Shown in pieces: positions 1 through 11,700 of a DNA stretch of 64,000 nt. The DNA is taken from assembly GCA_035771165.1 (NCBI GenBank), contig JAWNZC010000100.1, positions 2,677,501-2,741,500 on the forward strand, written 5' to 3'. Below the pieces are notes generated by a model. The model was not told where the DNA came from and ran no database searches. It saw only the letters and a program-made list of their open reading frames with translations. A program made the translations under genes and the position numbers. This stretch comes from Paragorgia papillata (lineage: Eukaryota > Cnidaria > Anthozoa > Scleralcyonacea > Coralliidae). Position 1 is the stretch's first letter; each line of letters opens with the position of its first letter.

Positions 1-866
1 CAGGAACCATGCCCAACGGCCGTTGTGAAGCCAACCACGACCCATTAAACCATTCGCCATTGTAATAGACCCCGTAACCTCTGCTTCCCGACGCATCAGA
101 TGCGAGAGACAAATTAGGCATTGGGGCCCACTCTGGCAAGTCGAAGAAATATACGCCATCCCACGTGGGTAAGAATTCCCGCCACCACGTGATATCCAGC
201 TGGCACTGCTTATTTAAACGTAAAAAAGGACGGAAACGGTTCGCGCCTTTTAAGAGATCCAATAAGCGTCTGATAAATGTCCATTTTTGTCGCCCCACTC
301 GAGTAGCAGCTGGATAAATTCGCTATGCTTATCAGGTGGGAGTCGTGCGACATGGCAATAGAATCTAACTCGATTGCCAGGAAGACAATGCGGGTGGTAG
401 GCCCTTCGCATTTTTCCGGCGATAGAGGGATGCCAAGGTGTTGCGCGGCGTGATTGATGGCTTTCAGCCGAGTCGCGCATATATCCGTACCTGCGGGGCC
501 TAAGGTAAAATAATCGTCTAAATAATGTAAAAGTTCGCGAACGTCGTAATTATGAACCAAAATCCACTCAAAGAGGTCGGGTAGACTATTAAAAATACCA
601 GGTGCCGAGCGTAAGCCGAAGGGAAGAGACAAGTCGACATAGTACTGTCCTTTCCACTGCATGCCCAACAAAAACCTGTCCGATGGATGAACAGGGATTA
701 TGCGATAAGCGCTTCGAATGTCAATCTTGCCCATTAACGCTCCCTTTCCTGTTTTGACAATTAGATCTATCGCATCTTTAACTCGGCAATACTGCAGGCT
801 AAATTCATCTTTCTTTATATCGTCATTGACGCTATGTTCGAATGGGTATGAGAGATCCAGATTAAG
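1..866 (-). pseudogene. reverse transcriptase and RNase H start (DIRS-like)
   Basis: Reading continues in the same frame after the TGA at 867. It contains RT motifs KIDIRSAYRIIPVHP, LPFGLRSAPGIF and the catalytic box LHYLDDYF, followed by the thumb region. At about 240-255 the frame shifts by one base. The new frame runs to base 1 and contains LASDASGSRGYG, an RNase H catalytic strand. The gene is therefore broken by one stop and one frameshift, and cut by the window edge. Confidence 0.7.
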
Positions 867-2237
867 TCACCAGCCCTTGCCCTTTTTTGGAATAACTCCA
901 AAGCGACTAACATGCAAATTCGTTATTGGAGGGGTGCTCGTAGGCCCAAACGCGCGTCCCAGACCGACTTCTTTGCCAAGGTACTCGTCTATTACTGACG
1001 GGTGTTCATAAGCTGACGGACAGCTGGAAGTTGCCGATTTGAGTTGAGATAAGCTCGAGTGAAAACCAAGTTTAAAACCATAAAAACAACCGTGTAATAC
1101 GTAATTTACTTTCCGGCGATCCGGATGCGCAATTAATTGCGTCTCTAAGTTTGTTATGTTTATTGGTGAAACCACGTGGGCTTTTGGCAAAAGTTTGTTA
1201 AGCTGCCAAGGTGGTGAAATGACTCTTGCAAAGTTTCCAAGTTCTACCGATTTTTGTTCATTTTGATCGACCTCTGCGCTCGCGATCTCGGCCTGTTGGG
1301 GAACGTTCGCGATAGTTTCGACAGTTGATTGCCCGATGGGGTCCACCACATCGATTGCAGCTGTGACGAAATCTACATGATTCTCGCGGGCTGCTGCACG
1401 ACGCCTCGCCCCTTGTGTCGCGGCCTTCCTGTCGCTAAAACCGATTGAGGTATGATAGCTATACAAATCGGGCTTCATTTGGCTCCAATCTCTGAGGTTC
1501 GACGCTGCGGCTTCGAGGCGAAATGCGCGATCGTAATTATACCAACACATGCCGCTGTAACGCTTGGCCATGCGTATAATGAGCGCGGGGAAAGAAGTTG
1601 AAATCACCGCCACGTAGCTAGTAAAGCACTCCACCCATGTCAAAATATCTGACACCTCTTGCCTCTTTCGCGCGGTGACTTTAGTAACAGGCACGATCGC
1701 GCACCCTTCGATGGTAAATGAAGGCGATTCGGTCGTTGGGGCCTCTAAATTTTCTGGGAGAAGATCGGCCATCTCGAGAAACTTGTTTTCTAGTATTGTC
1801 GAAACGACTTTCGGTGAGATTGCCGGCCGTCCTGGCCCGAGAATAAAGGCAGTTAGCGGCCCGGAGGGACACGCTTGGCAATTTTGAGCAGTTGTGAAGT
1901 TCAAGCGCCCCGTTTCGCCTATGTTTGCCCGAATGTTAGAGTTCCCTGCCTGATTCACCAGACTTAGCCCCACCGTGGTCGACTCTGGGTTCGCAATACC
2001 AACAAATGAAGGAGCAGTTAACATACCTTGCTGTGACGGCTGTGAATCGCTGGTCATACCTGAACGAGCCATGTCTGCGACTCCATATCTTTTCTCCGCG
2101 CTGCTTCCCGGGATGGTGTCGCCAAGTTGCTCGAGAGCCTGGATTCGTCCGTGTTGAGGTTCGCCGGACTGTTGATCGGGCGTACGTCCTGACTGTGGTC
2201 CATTCGCTTGCGCTACGGCTTGCGCTACCACTTCCAC
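867..2237 (-). pseudogene. gag-like protein fused to RT N-terminus (DIRS-like)
   Basis: The open frame has 456 codons. The first ~330 residues are polar, Gln/Ala/Ser/Pro-rich and without a recognisable domain, as in DIRS gag proteins. The last ~130 residues enter the RT: residues near the end read NLHVSRFGVIPKKGKGW, a typical RT domain 1 approach. The frame stops at a TGA (867-869) where an Arg codon is expected (one base change from CGA). The same frame continues as RT downstream, so this is a nonsense mutation, or less likely readthrough. The frame opens on a GTG. An in-frame TGA lies about 24 bases upstream (plus strand 2259-2261), so the true start is unclear or lost. Confidence 0.65.
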
Positions 2238-2240
2238 GAG

Positions 2241-3040
2241 GCCAGCTCGGAAATCAGTTCACTGGAAGGCAAGTGACCAATCGACGCTTGTTCGTGTGTG
2301 TGTCGCACCACCACTGCTACTTTCTCCGTCGTTCCCCGTCTCCATTTATATATTTTCGAGAATTTCTTACTTCTTGTATGCTACGTCTTCGCTGTGCCGT
2401 CAACGGGCGCAATGATCAGCCAAGCGTGGTGTGCCTCTCTCATATTGCATTCTCGCCCCAAGCCCTGCGCAGTTCATTAGTTGTTAACCTTGGTTATCTA
2501 ATAACCTCATTTAAACGTTTGTTCAAAAAAGTAATTACCCAACCCTTCACTCCCTAGAAAAATGGTTTACCCAACCCATTTCTCTTCAGTACCAACCCCA
2601 GGCACAAATAATGAACGGTCCCTAAGCCTACGGTAACAATATCACAGAGGAGCCGCTTTCAGTTAGTAGCAAAAACTGTTTCTTTGTTTATATCCTATCA
2701 CTGTTAATGTTGTTTTCTATATATTCTGTGTCCTTGAATTATTTTAAACGTATCATATCCATTGCATGTTTTCGTTTGCCAATGCCCGTTGTATTTTTTA
2801 CCTGTGCCTGCCGAGTCTTATCTTTTTTTAAATAGTTTTCTTATTGTAAAACCACTTGTGACTTAGCATAGCTTGTTTACAATTTGGCGTAAACATTTGA
2901 AAAGGAACAATGTTCTTTCTGTAAAACATAGAAATGTTGTTGAAATATTTATTAACATATTGGTGAAAACAGTATCGCAGCACTTCAGATTTCGAAATGA
3001 AACATTGTTTTTGTTATATTAGTTTAAAGGGAAATGAGAG
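2241..3040. other. AT-rich interval without recognised features
   Basis: No coding signal with family resemblance is visible; open frames here are short. It may include the 5' untranslated or terminal repeat part of the DIRS-like element, but the second terminal repeat is outside the window, so this cannot be tested. Confidence 0.4.
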
Positions 3041-3592
3041 CATAGGCGGTGGAAGATAGGTTTGGTAAGGGGGGGCTGAACTTCGAGCGCCGAAAGCGCA
3101 AGAAACCTCTAGGGGGGTCCGGGGGCAAGCCCCCCGGAAAATTTTGAAATCTAGAGTCTCTGAAATGGCATTTCCTGCGTTTTGGGGGTAGATTTTACAG
3201 AATTCTAAACGTTATAAAACCTTTACCGCCCACAACAATGTTTTCATTATTCTTCATTTTTTTCGGCCTTTCTTTATTCTTGGCATTTCGATATGGCTCA
3301 TTCATAATACTTCTGGTCAGCAGCCATCAAATGCTAATACGTGGAGTACTTCATGAAATGAGTTTTGAGCTATAACACGGCACGATTTTTCTTACGATTT
3401 TCAACAGGATTGTCACCCTGCAGTGATATGGAATTTTCAAAATGCTGTATATCAAAGATGTATAAATATGCAACGTATAATCACCCTTACCTTCGGCGCA
3501 AAGACAGGGGGGCTCAGCCGCCCTTTTTTCCACATTTGCAAAGTTGGGGGGCTTTAGCCCCCCCCCCCCCCCACCGATTCCGCCGCCTATGG
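3041..3592. mobile_element. MITE with ATAGGCGG-type inverted ends
   Basis: The left end reads ATAGGCGGTGGA and the right end is its inverted equivalent (CCGCCGCCTAT). Inside are a GGGGGGTCCGGGGGCAAGCC block near 3110-3140 and a G/C-run block near 3545-3575. The block CTCTGAAATGGCATTTCCTG near 3157 recurs almost unchanged near 10333, inside a MITE with different ends, so the two elements share an internal module. No coding capacity. Confidence 0.55.
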
Positions 3593-4257
3593 AAATGAGT
3601 ATAGCCGCGGCAGCGAGCCAGGCAGTTGTTTGAGTAGTTTCCAACCAATTCAATGTCTTTTGGAAAATGCAAACATTTTTAGATGCTCGTTCAAATCCTG
3701 GATGCGACATGCAATTTCGTTTATCTCAATATCTTTTACCAAATGTCATCCTTAAATTTTTCTTTGTTCTTTGTCACCTTTTTCTTTAAAAAAATAGATT
3801 TAAACAGTTTTCTATTTCAAATATTCTACTAGAATTAAAACTATATTTTGATCGTTCTGACAGGAGTGGCCATCTCCAGGCCCCCTATAAAAGGTTTAAC
3901 ATTCTTATATTTTTCGATATTTCCATACAAAAGCAACAAGACACGGCTGCTAGCAACTTGGCGTACTCGAAATTTGTCGACAAAACAGTTTCTACAACTT
4001 TTGAATAAATTGATGGCTAGAAAATTGTTAAGAAACATACCTGTGGACACTCTTCTACTTAAATTTGTTGACTTTTCTCGTTATTCTATCACATCAGCCT
4101 TGTATATCAACATAATCTCCCGCTTCGGTAAACAAAGTAAAACTGGCCGCCATTTTGTTTTGCCCGTAGGTGAATAGTGCAGGATATCCCGAGCTAGAGG
4201 AACCAATCAAATTGCGTGAAAAGAACTATTCACCTGCGAGGTATATGCTATATATTT
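3593..4257. other. no recognised features
   Basis: AT-rich sequence. Short open frames on both strands show no family resemblance. Confidence 0.4.
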
Positions 4258-4443
4258 AACAAATAGATTCCATTTTGCCGTTGTCTGTTCAGTTATAGAT
4301 GCACAGATGACGTCACAACGTGGTAAGAACAAAAAAGTGGCCCATGAGACGCAGTCGAGTGGGTCACTGATGTTCTTACCACGTTGTGACGTCCTCTGTG
4401 CATCTATAACTGAACAGACAACGGAAAAATGGAATCTATTTGT
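4258..4443. repeat. long perfect-looking palindrome (73-bp arms)
   Basis: Arms 4258-4330 and 4371-4443 are reverse complements with two mismatches; the 40-base centre also pairs partly. Because of the symmetry, both strands encode nearly the same peptide. The element is probably a fold-back MITE; no clear target duplication was seen. Confidence 0.85.
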
Positions 4444-4838
4444 TTTATACAATAAAAAAAATAAGAAAAAACGTTTGATATGGTTCATTGAATTTTCCCG
4501 CCGAATTTTCAGGGCATTGGAAAAGGTGAAACACGCCATCTGACGTGATCCATGATCTATACAAAACGAGGAATAACATTGGTTCGTGACATTGCAGTGA
4601 CGGTTTTCATTGGTTCACAGGAATAGGAACGAGTGTGATGAAACCTATGCATCTGTCCTGTAATAGATCATGGCTCTCGACCAATGAAAACGTGCAAAAC
4701 ATTTTGGTTATTGTATAAATAGAAATGGATCCTCCAAAACGCCAACATGGGTACAATCCCCGACCGGATTTACCGCCCACCCTGTCAAGATTCGCGAGGG
4801 CTGCTTCGCAAACCACACGAACACGAGGGGATAACAAT

Positions 4839-4862
4839 AAATATATATATATATATATATAT
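4839..4862. repeat. (AT)n microsatellite
   Basis: Uninterrupted AT dinucleotide run of about 12 units. Confidence 0.9.
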
Positions 4863-5715
4863 TCAGATCGCTCAAACTGATTCGCATTTCAACACGCGTA
4901 TTTCCTTGGGTATTTTATTTGAATAAATTTCAAAAATTACCGAGAAAAGGTGAGCCCTCAGTGTTTTGACCACCGCGGCAGTAGGACTTCAAGTAGTGTA
5001 ACTAAAATACTTCCTGGCTTGTATGCACGCAGTGTCAAACAAGGGTTGTTATTTGGAGAAATATTACGAAAATAGTGACAATCACGTGAAATTAATTGTC
5101 TTTCAACTGATTTAACTGCTTAACATACTTAATCTCATCTATATATAGAGGAGGCCATTGGGATTTTCACTATTGCGGAATCAGTCCTATTTATCATACT
5201 GTATTTCGTTAATTTTGCAGCCTCGGTGGGGTATTTTGTTCTATCCATTCAAGCAGTTTTGGTATTCCTTTAATTTTTTACGCTAATGCGTTTTTTTTTA
5301 CGATTTTTTGTGGCGGTATTGCGGTTCGGAGTACCAATGCCCCCTTCAATATAGTGCGCCGTTCTGCTGCTCAGTATTCGCAAAGCTCAAATGCAGTGGC
5401 CTAAAACTGAACAGTCCGAACAATCATTCAAAGCTATATTCTATGTTTATTTAATCATCCCAATCGCTTAGCGCTCAAGTCGATTACGTGTAGCTGCTCC
5501 ACTCAAAAGGACAACATTAGCGCAAATAGTTAAAATGATACTATGACTATGTCGTTTCCACCAAGCTCATAACTTTGCGCGTATAGGAATAATTCCAGTC
5601 ATTTTTGTTCCAGCAAGTAATGAATTGGGTTTGAGACATGTTTCGGCTGCATCTAAGTTGAAGCCGCAACTTTAGGAACGATTTTTGGATGCACAACTGC
5701 AAGTGATGGAATAAT
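4863..5715. other. no recognised features
   Basis: No coding, RNA or repeat structure that I can support. Confidence 0.4.
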
Positions 5716-5880
5716 TTTAAAATGTGGAGCGCGGTCCGTGAAAAATCGCACATGGAGCACAACCCGTAAAAATCTCACGTGCAGCTCGGTCTGTCCGAAT
5801 TGCACGAGAAGTAGGGTCCTTAAAAATCGCCCGTACACGGCGGTTTGTAAAAACGGAACATAAAACACGCGTGAAAATGG
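5716..5880. repeat. degenerate 27-bp minisatellite
   Basis: About six diverged copies of a 27-base unit built around a Y-rich/GTAAAAATCGCACG-like core. The period is easiest to see in translation on the minus strand, where a 9-residue pattern (Arg-Ala/Val-x-x-Ile/Phe-Phe) recurs. Both minus-strand open frames here are by-products of the 27-base period, not genes. Confidence 0.6.
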
Positions 5881-7751
5881 CATGTGGAGGTTGCAAAGAC
5901 GACGCGACAACTGTTAAAGTTGCATAAAAAGTTTTGAAAAATCTAATTAGTTCGCAGAGCTTTTGTGGATTTCTTTTAAGAAACAAGCTATTAAGTACAA
6001 AACCTATTTTTCATACTGTTTAGCCTAGTGCCTTATATAGTCACAAATTATATTTTTTTGCCAAAGTTTGTCACCTTATCAAGCCGCTATACCGTGCTCC
6101 AGAACGTCGACAGTTAACGTTTGATAAAAAATTTGCGTCGCGGCGGTCAAGCGCTAATGCAAGAAAATCGCTTGTGCGGGAACCGCATATTAAACTGGAA
6201 AACAAAGTATGCAGTATAGACTGTTTAGCCGCCATTTTCGAATAAGTATGCGCTGGCTACACAATGATATCAACGGCATCTGGGAAAGCGAGCAATCGCT
6301 CCCATGGTCTTGTGGCCCGAGTCAATGTGTCGACGTCCGTTATATGATAACCCAGACTAGCCTTCGTCGCAGACGTTCTTCAATTCGTCGTTACGATCCT
6401 AAGATTTTAAGAGAACGTCTGCAAAGGAGGCTAAGATATAGGCTAAGATATATCTGACTCTCCGGGAATCTTATTGGATTGCAATAGCCTCAAACGCTCA
6501 GATTGCTGCGACTCTCCTAGATGTATCTTCATATAATATTGTGGCTATCACTGAAACACGGTTAAAATTTGCAGTGATTGAAGCGTTATTAAATTAAACT
6601 TCTTACTAGACCAGTTAGATATCTCGTTATGTTGCTATCTAATGGCGCATGAATATCCTGTAGTGGCCGGTGAGCTATTGGTGGCTTTGACGTGGCGTCA
6701 CGGCGGCCATATTTGTGCCCCAAAACAATAAAACGGCGGCCATATTTGTGTCCTAAATGAATCCCATTGGGATTTAGCTCTATTCTTATTCACAAATTTC
6801 CTATTGTTTTAGCAATCCAATATGGCTGTCGGTCACGTGGGTGAAACCCAAGAATAGGGGAATTGGTATGGGAGCTACTCGTCAATACGCTATTTTAAAC
6901 AAAAATATACAGAAATTTTCAACCGTCAATCAAAAAAATATAAAAAATTAAAACAAAAGGCAATAGGTTATGAGGGTAACAATTATTTTATTCAAAGTAT
7001 TTTGTATCATAGTATTTACTGTTCAAATCAGGAAATTGGGCAGTTCAAAGTTAACTGGAGAAGAAGGGAGACTTGCCTTTAGGCTTTAGGGGTTGCGACC
7101 CAAATCGCATAAACGCGAATATCGAATTGAAAATTAATGGAATACCGTAATTACCTAAATTCTGTGCCTAAGCTGTGAAATTACCGAAATACTGTATAAA
7201 AAACACCGTAAAACCACAATACGAAAAACCACAAGGACCCCCGTCGTTTAACAAATCAAGTAAGGCTACTTAAAGTATTTCGCAAATATTGGCTGTTGTT
7301 AACCCGAAAAAAACGCGGGCTCATTCCTTTTTCACCGCCATTTTGACTCAGAACGACAGAGCCAGAGTGGACAAGCAAAACGTTGTTGGCTGGAGACCAC
7401 AAGTAATATCAACACGTCCAACATTCAGAAATAAGTTATTTAGACTTCCAACTATAGTTTTGCGACAAAATTTAATTGTCCCACGCTACCGTAAGTTTTC
7501 ATGCATCTATCTGCCTAACTATAGGAGTTTTAATGTTCACCCGGAATTCAATAATTCTTAACTGTTTATTACACAATCTCAGAAATATCAGGATATGGAA
7601 AAGTAATGTGTTCGAAAAATTAAACCACATGTATAACTTAAGTTTACTTAGATACCTGCTTATTTTCTATTTTCTTTAGCCTGCAATCAGGCTTGCTAAG
7701 GAGTAAAGAGTAAGGACCGCATGTAATCATATGAAATTTTGGTATTTTCGT
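5881..7751. other. mostly featureless; short GGCGGCCATATTTGTG duplication
   Basis: The only structure seen is a direct repeat of a GGCGGCCATATTTGTG core around 6702-6720 and 6734-6751. No gene is supported. Confidence 0.4.
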
Positions 7752-7973
7752 CTAATACACGACTTTCGAATCTCAGTTCCGAATTGGGATAAAACTCATT
7801 TCAATTCATAACATCAGGCAAAGACTGATAGTATTAATTTGCATTGCATTTGAATTTCCAAACTCAATTATACGGAGACCTCGAGGCTAGATGTTATGAA
7901 CTGAAATGAGTTTTATCCCGACTCAGAACGCGTCATGCTGATGCGCAGTTGAGATACGAAAGTCGTGTATTGG
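7752..7973. mobile_element. fold-back MITE
   Basis: Left arm 7752-7816 starts TAATACACGACTTTCG. The right arm (about 7890-7973) contains its reverse complement (CGAAAGTCGTGTATT) and a second matching block GGATAAAACTCATTTC. The right arm carries an extra ~20-base insert. Confidence 0.75.
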
Positions 7974-8664
7974 TTAAAAAGAAATTATAGTTAAATACAC
8001 TGTTTTGATTGGTGTCTATTGACTCCTTCACGGAAGCTATGGCGTCGATAACTAGAGTTGATACAAAATAATTTCTCTATAGCTGTCAGCCGGTCCACGA
8101 ATTATTTACCTGTTTAATCTTTTAAACCAGTACAAGAAGAGTGTATCAGACGCATAATCTTTCGTGGTGAAGACGTTTTAGCGCTTGTACTAACGGGTTT
8201 TGGCAAAAGCTTAATATGCCAGCTCCTTTGGGAAGTGTACAAAAACTTGCGCTCACTGTACTTGAAACAGGTGAAAGGAAGCAATTCGTAATAAATGTAG
8301 TTAAAGTCCTCTTAACTAGTAAGGTAACAGCAAGTTCTGAACTTGTCAAGGGCCGTATGTGGGGTAAGCGGCGGGCGCAGCATTAAGCGAGTCGAAAGAA
8401 CGTGACAAAGAGATTGCTGATGGCAAATACAATAGCAGTGCTGAACAATGGCTTAAGGCTAGTTAATTTCCACTCAAGAAAATCTTCCGCAGAATAGGAA
8501 CGGACTAACGGACAGCGAAATCTCCTTTGTGTTAAAGTTCAGACCGAGAGCTCACAAGACAAAGCAAATTTTCCGTTCCTGTCCTGAGGAAAATTTTACT
8601 GAGTGGAAACCAACCTTTTGTCACCGATGGAAGATCAGTCAGAGTTTTTCTGACATATTAATAG
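7974..8664. other. no recognised features
   Basis: Short open frames only; no family resemblance. Confidence 0.4.
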
Positions 8665-9385
8665 AGCGTATACACATACATACATACACACATATACATA
8701 CATAATTTATTTATATACGGTAAAATCATCAGTATAACTATTTACATAATTAAGAAAATTAACAAGAATAAAACTAATTAAATATATTACAATATATATT
8801 ACACTAGAGAAGTAGATAAAGAAGTTAAACAAAAAATATTGTTTTAGGTGATTGCCGTGTGAAAATCCGATGTTCAGAATAAGTAATTTATTTCCTTTTT
8901 AAACTGACGAAACGAGGTAATATTCCTTACATGCTGAGGCAGATTATTCCATAGTTCAGCCCCGCTATAGCTAAAACTTCTTTTTAAATAATCTGCACGT
9001 GGCAAGGGTAATGCGAGTCGCCTTTCCTAATTTCTTAAAGAATAAACTGTGCTCCGAGAAATAAACATATCTTGCCGGTATTTGGGGGCCTGGTTGTTTA
9101 GAGACTTAAACATTACTGTAGCCTTTTGTTTTTTACGACGAGTAGCAAGCGTGTCCCAATGCAACGTATTTAGAAGCACACTTGAGCTAATCTCGTAACC
9201 AGTTTTCATAATCACTCTGGCAGCACGGTTTTGTAATTTTTGCAGTTTATCACTAAATTGATTACATATGCCATCCCATACAGGACTACAGTAATCAAAA
9301 TATGGTAAAATTAATGCATTATAAATTTGAACTGCAGTATTTGTGGAGATAAACGATCTTTCGTTTAAGGGCACCAACACAACAA
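8665..9385 (-). mobile_element. LINE (non-LTR retrotransposon) 3' fragment
   Basis: The C-terminal part of a non-LTR RT reading on the minus strand, then a short 3' region ending in a CATACATACA-type microsatellite (about 8671-8705), typical of LINE tails. The 5' end is truncated at about 9385, as is usual for LINE copies made by target-primed reverse transcription. Confidence 0.75.
8874..9380 (-). pseudogene. LINE reverse transcriptase C-terminus
   Basis: The upper part (9380-9030) reads LPYFDYCSPVWDG, LQNRAARVI and WDTLATRRKKQKA, the hallmark post-thumb region of jockey/CR1/L2-type RTs. An in-frame TAG at 9027-9029 interrupts it. The frame then continues with ALPLPRADYLKRSFSYSG and ELWNNLP to a natural-looking stop near 8874. 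One nonsense mutation plus the 5' truncation make it dead. Confidence 0.75.
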
Positions 9386-10013
9386 AAGCTATGCAACTAA
9401 GAACTTGTCTTCAAACTATCGATAAGTAAGAAAAAAAGTAACCTATTTTCCTCGAAGGGGTGTCACAATGTCAGTCCTGTCTCAAGAAATATCTCCATTC
9501 AATTAAAGTGCTTGTGGCCCGAAGAAAAACTGCATGTAAAAGGAGACAACATATGGGTATTTTAATAATAAAGCTTGCTTTCAATTTAATCGTCAGCAGC
9601 CAAAGACAGAATCGAAACGGAAAATATCAAAGACGGAATTCAATATAGTCTATTCACACTGAAACAAGTACTAAAAGACTTCTTGTTAACGACCGATACT
9701 AATATTGACCAAAGAAAAATCAGGCTATATGTTAATGGAAAAAGTGTCACAACACACGCTTCCTTTTCATTTTCGGCGATTGGCAGCTTCATGATTTATT
9801 AAGATATTGTATCGTTAATTTTTTTCATTCTCCGACCAAGAATTGTCCAGCTGAAACTAGGATTTCTTTAATTTCAAACAATTTTCCCTCTTCTTATTGT
9901 CAGCGATATTTTAAATACGGCTGGGTGTTGGTCCGGTGGGAGATAGCTGTAACGATTGCTTGCTACAGTTGGTATTGTTTATCTTTCCTTCATTTTCTTC
10001 ACCGGTAGTATTG
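9386..10013. other. no recognised features
   Basis: AT-rich; short open frames only. Confidence 0.4.
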
Positions 10014-10740
10014 TGAGCACGGGTGGCGTGTGCTGTTAGGGCGCTGCCTCTCACCAATAGTTAAGCCCGGTTGGACGGGGTTAGTACTTGGATGGGTGAC
10101 CGTTTGGGAACAGCCCCGTTCTCGAGCTTGGACCATGTGAGTAGAGTTTAGTTTGTCTCTCCTGTGCAGGGGCGCAACTAGAAAATTTCGAGGGCACGGG
10201 TTGAACGCAAAAAAAGGGCAAAGTCGTTCAGTATTCTAAACAATTTGGGACTTGAAGGCAGTGGTGTGGGAAGCAGAGATTCTAGGGGGGTCCGGGGGCA
10301 TGCCCCCCCTGAAATTTTTTTGAATTTTAGGTCTCTGAAACGGCATTTCCTGCATTTTTAGGACGCTTTTCTCGTATTTTCAGTTGCGGAAATGTTTATT
10401 TTGGTCTCGCATTATTGCGGAGAATTGTATTGCGTGCTACAACACGATTAATTATCTGTTTATCTAATGTCTAACCTAGTATTAGAGGTCTCACAAAAAG
10501 GGCAGGGGTTAAAAAGGGCAGGGGTTGCAACCCCCCCAACCCCCCCCCCCCCCCTAGTTGCGCCCCTGCTGTGCTCCGAGGGTTTTTCACCGGGTTCTCC
10601 GGTTTTCCTCCCTCCGGAAAATGAACACCATCTGGGAGAGGAGTGGCGCCCACCCCTGCCTTAGGGAAGCAGCTAAACGAAAGAGGGGCCTTCTGGCTGC
10701 CTCCGACTGCGGTCGGCCTGTATGTATTTTGCGCAGCAAA
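10014..10740 (+). mobile_element. 5S-rRNA-derived SINE, split by a MITE
   Basis: The head (10014-10135) resembles the 3' two-thirds of 5S rRNA: GTTAGTACTTGGATGGG, GTGACCG and TGGGAACAGCCCCG match the region of the 5S internal promoter (intermediate element and box C). A body follows that ends near 10740, directly against the LTR retrotransposon. A MITE interrupts it at 10167-10568. Related copies lie at 43691 (+) and 56160-56455 (-). A genuine 5S gene is unlikely, because the first third of 5S is not recognisable and a non-5S body follows. Confidence 0.75.
10167..10568. mobile_element. MITE with 15-bp perfect TIRs
   Basis: Termini are CAGGGGCGCAACTAG (10167-10181) and its exact reverse complement (10554-10568). 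It interrupts the SINE: flanks CTGTG/CTGTG are duplicated relative to the uninterrupted SINE at about 43850, giving a 5-bp target duplication (or 3 bp if the TIR is extended by one G/C pair). Inside it shares the GGTCCGGGGGCATGCCCCCC block with the 3.0-kb MITE. hAT-like ends are suggested, but a hAT should give 8 bp. Confidence 0.8.
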
Positions 10741-10741
10741 A

Positions 10742-10862
10742 TGTAGTGATTACGTCACTAGTGAGCAGTCCCCATGCGGTAGATAGTCAGGTAACCACGA
10801 GGAAGACGACTTCGGTAAAATGTAGTATGAACCACACTATTAAAGAAACCTAAAACATAACA
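10742..10862 (+). repeat. 5' LTR
   Basis: 121 bp, TG...CA ends. Differs from the 3' LTR at several positions (for example CATGCGG versus AATGGGG, and CACGAGG versus CAGGAGG), consistent with an old insertion. Confidence 0.9.
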
Positions 10863-10874
10863 TTGACGACGAAG

Positions 10875-11700
10875 ATGGCTACTTCGATGGTACAACCAAT
10901 GCCGAGTTTTGATGCCAACGCGGAAATCGACACAAATTTAGCTCGGAGATGGAAGATATGGCTCGCCGATTTCCAGACATATCTCGTTCGCCAATGAAAT
11001 AACTGACAAGAAACGACAACGTGCTTTGCTGTTATACCAAGCTGGCCCTCGCATTCGCAAGATTTTTCGCAAGATTCCTGATAATGGTGACGACGATGAC
11101 TTTGAAACTGCTGTAACAAATTTGAACGCGTATTTCGAGCCTCAGAAACATCGCCTGTATGAAGTGTATAAGTTTCGTCAAAGCACGCAAGAGAACAATG
11201 AAACCATTGACAAATCAGATTACACCCGGTTAGCAGTCTGTCGCAGAGATGCGAATTCGCCTATGCTGATTTTGAAATCATGCTACAAATTGTTCTTCAC
11301 GGATCGTCGAGAAGAAAACGAAAGCAAGCCTGTACGCGACCCCAAGATGACGCTTAAAGATTTACTTGTCTCGGGTAAGCAATTGGAGATGTGCGATTTA
11401 CAAGTGGCCGACATCGAAGCTATGAAAAGAAGCACATCAGAGTCCGAGATTAACACACTACGAAACAACGTCCGACAACTGAGAAACACGACTCGATCGA
11501 CATGCCGAAATTGTGGTGGAAAGTGGCCAAACGACAATGGAAACTGTCCGGCGAAAGGCAAAGAGTGTAGGAACTGTGGAAAGTTAAACCACTTTGCTAA
11601 ACACTGCCGCTCTTCAAAACCAGACAGGCCGGAAACGAAGCGCACGTACAAAAGCAGATATAATACCCGCCGTGTTGTTGACATGGGTCACAAGAACCCG
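10875..11700 (+). pseudogene. gypsy gag with zinc knuckles
   Basis: The ATG at 10875 sits 12 bases after the 5' LTR. The frame shifts at about 10990, again at about 11235 and back near 11335. The C-terminal part (11500-11620) holds two nucleocapsid zinc knuckles: a diverged CRNCGG...C block and a canonical CX2CX4HX4C (CRNCGKLNHFAKHC). Three frameshifts mean no functional Gag. Confidence 0.8.

Larger units (their letters stand above)
1..2240 (-). mobile_element. DIRS-like retroelement, 3' part cut by window edge
   Basis: A minus-strand gag-like region runs straight into a reverse transcriptase and then an RNase H start. The RT style (YLDD catalytic box inside LHYLDDYF, and a KIDIRSAYR motif) is that of DIRS-type YR retroelements rather than gypsy or LINE RTs. 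The expected methyltransferase and tyrosine recombinase would lie before base 1 and are not in view. The copy is inactive: one in-frame TGA and one frameshift break the RT. The proximal gag end near 2240 lacks a clear ATG. Call rests on motif recognition; a Ngaro-like relative is the main alternative. Confidence 0.75.

Noticed and set aside
718..2557. Plus-strand frames over the DIRS-like region
   Set aside because: They are antisense to the gag-RT frame and show no family resemblance.
5547..5986. Two minus-strand genes with repeated 9-residue pattern
   Set aside because: Pattern follows from the 27-base minisatellite and appears in several frames.
10070..10135. Functional 5S rRNA gene
   Set aside because: Only the 3' part of 5S is similar, followed by a SINE body; the same structure repeats twice more with tails.
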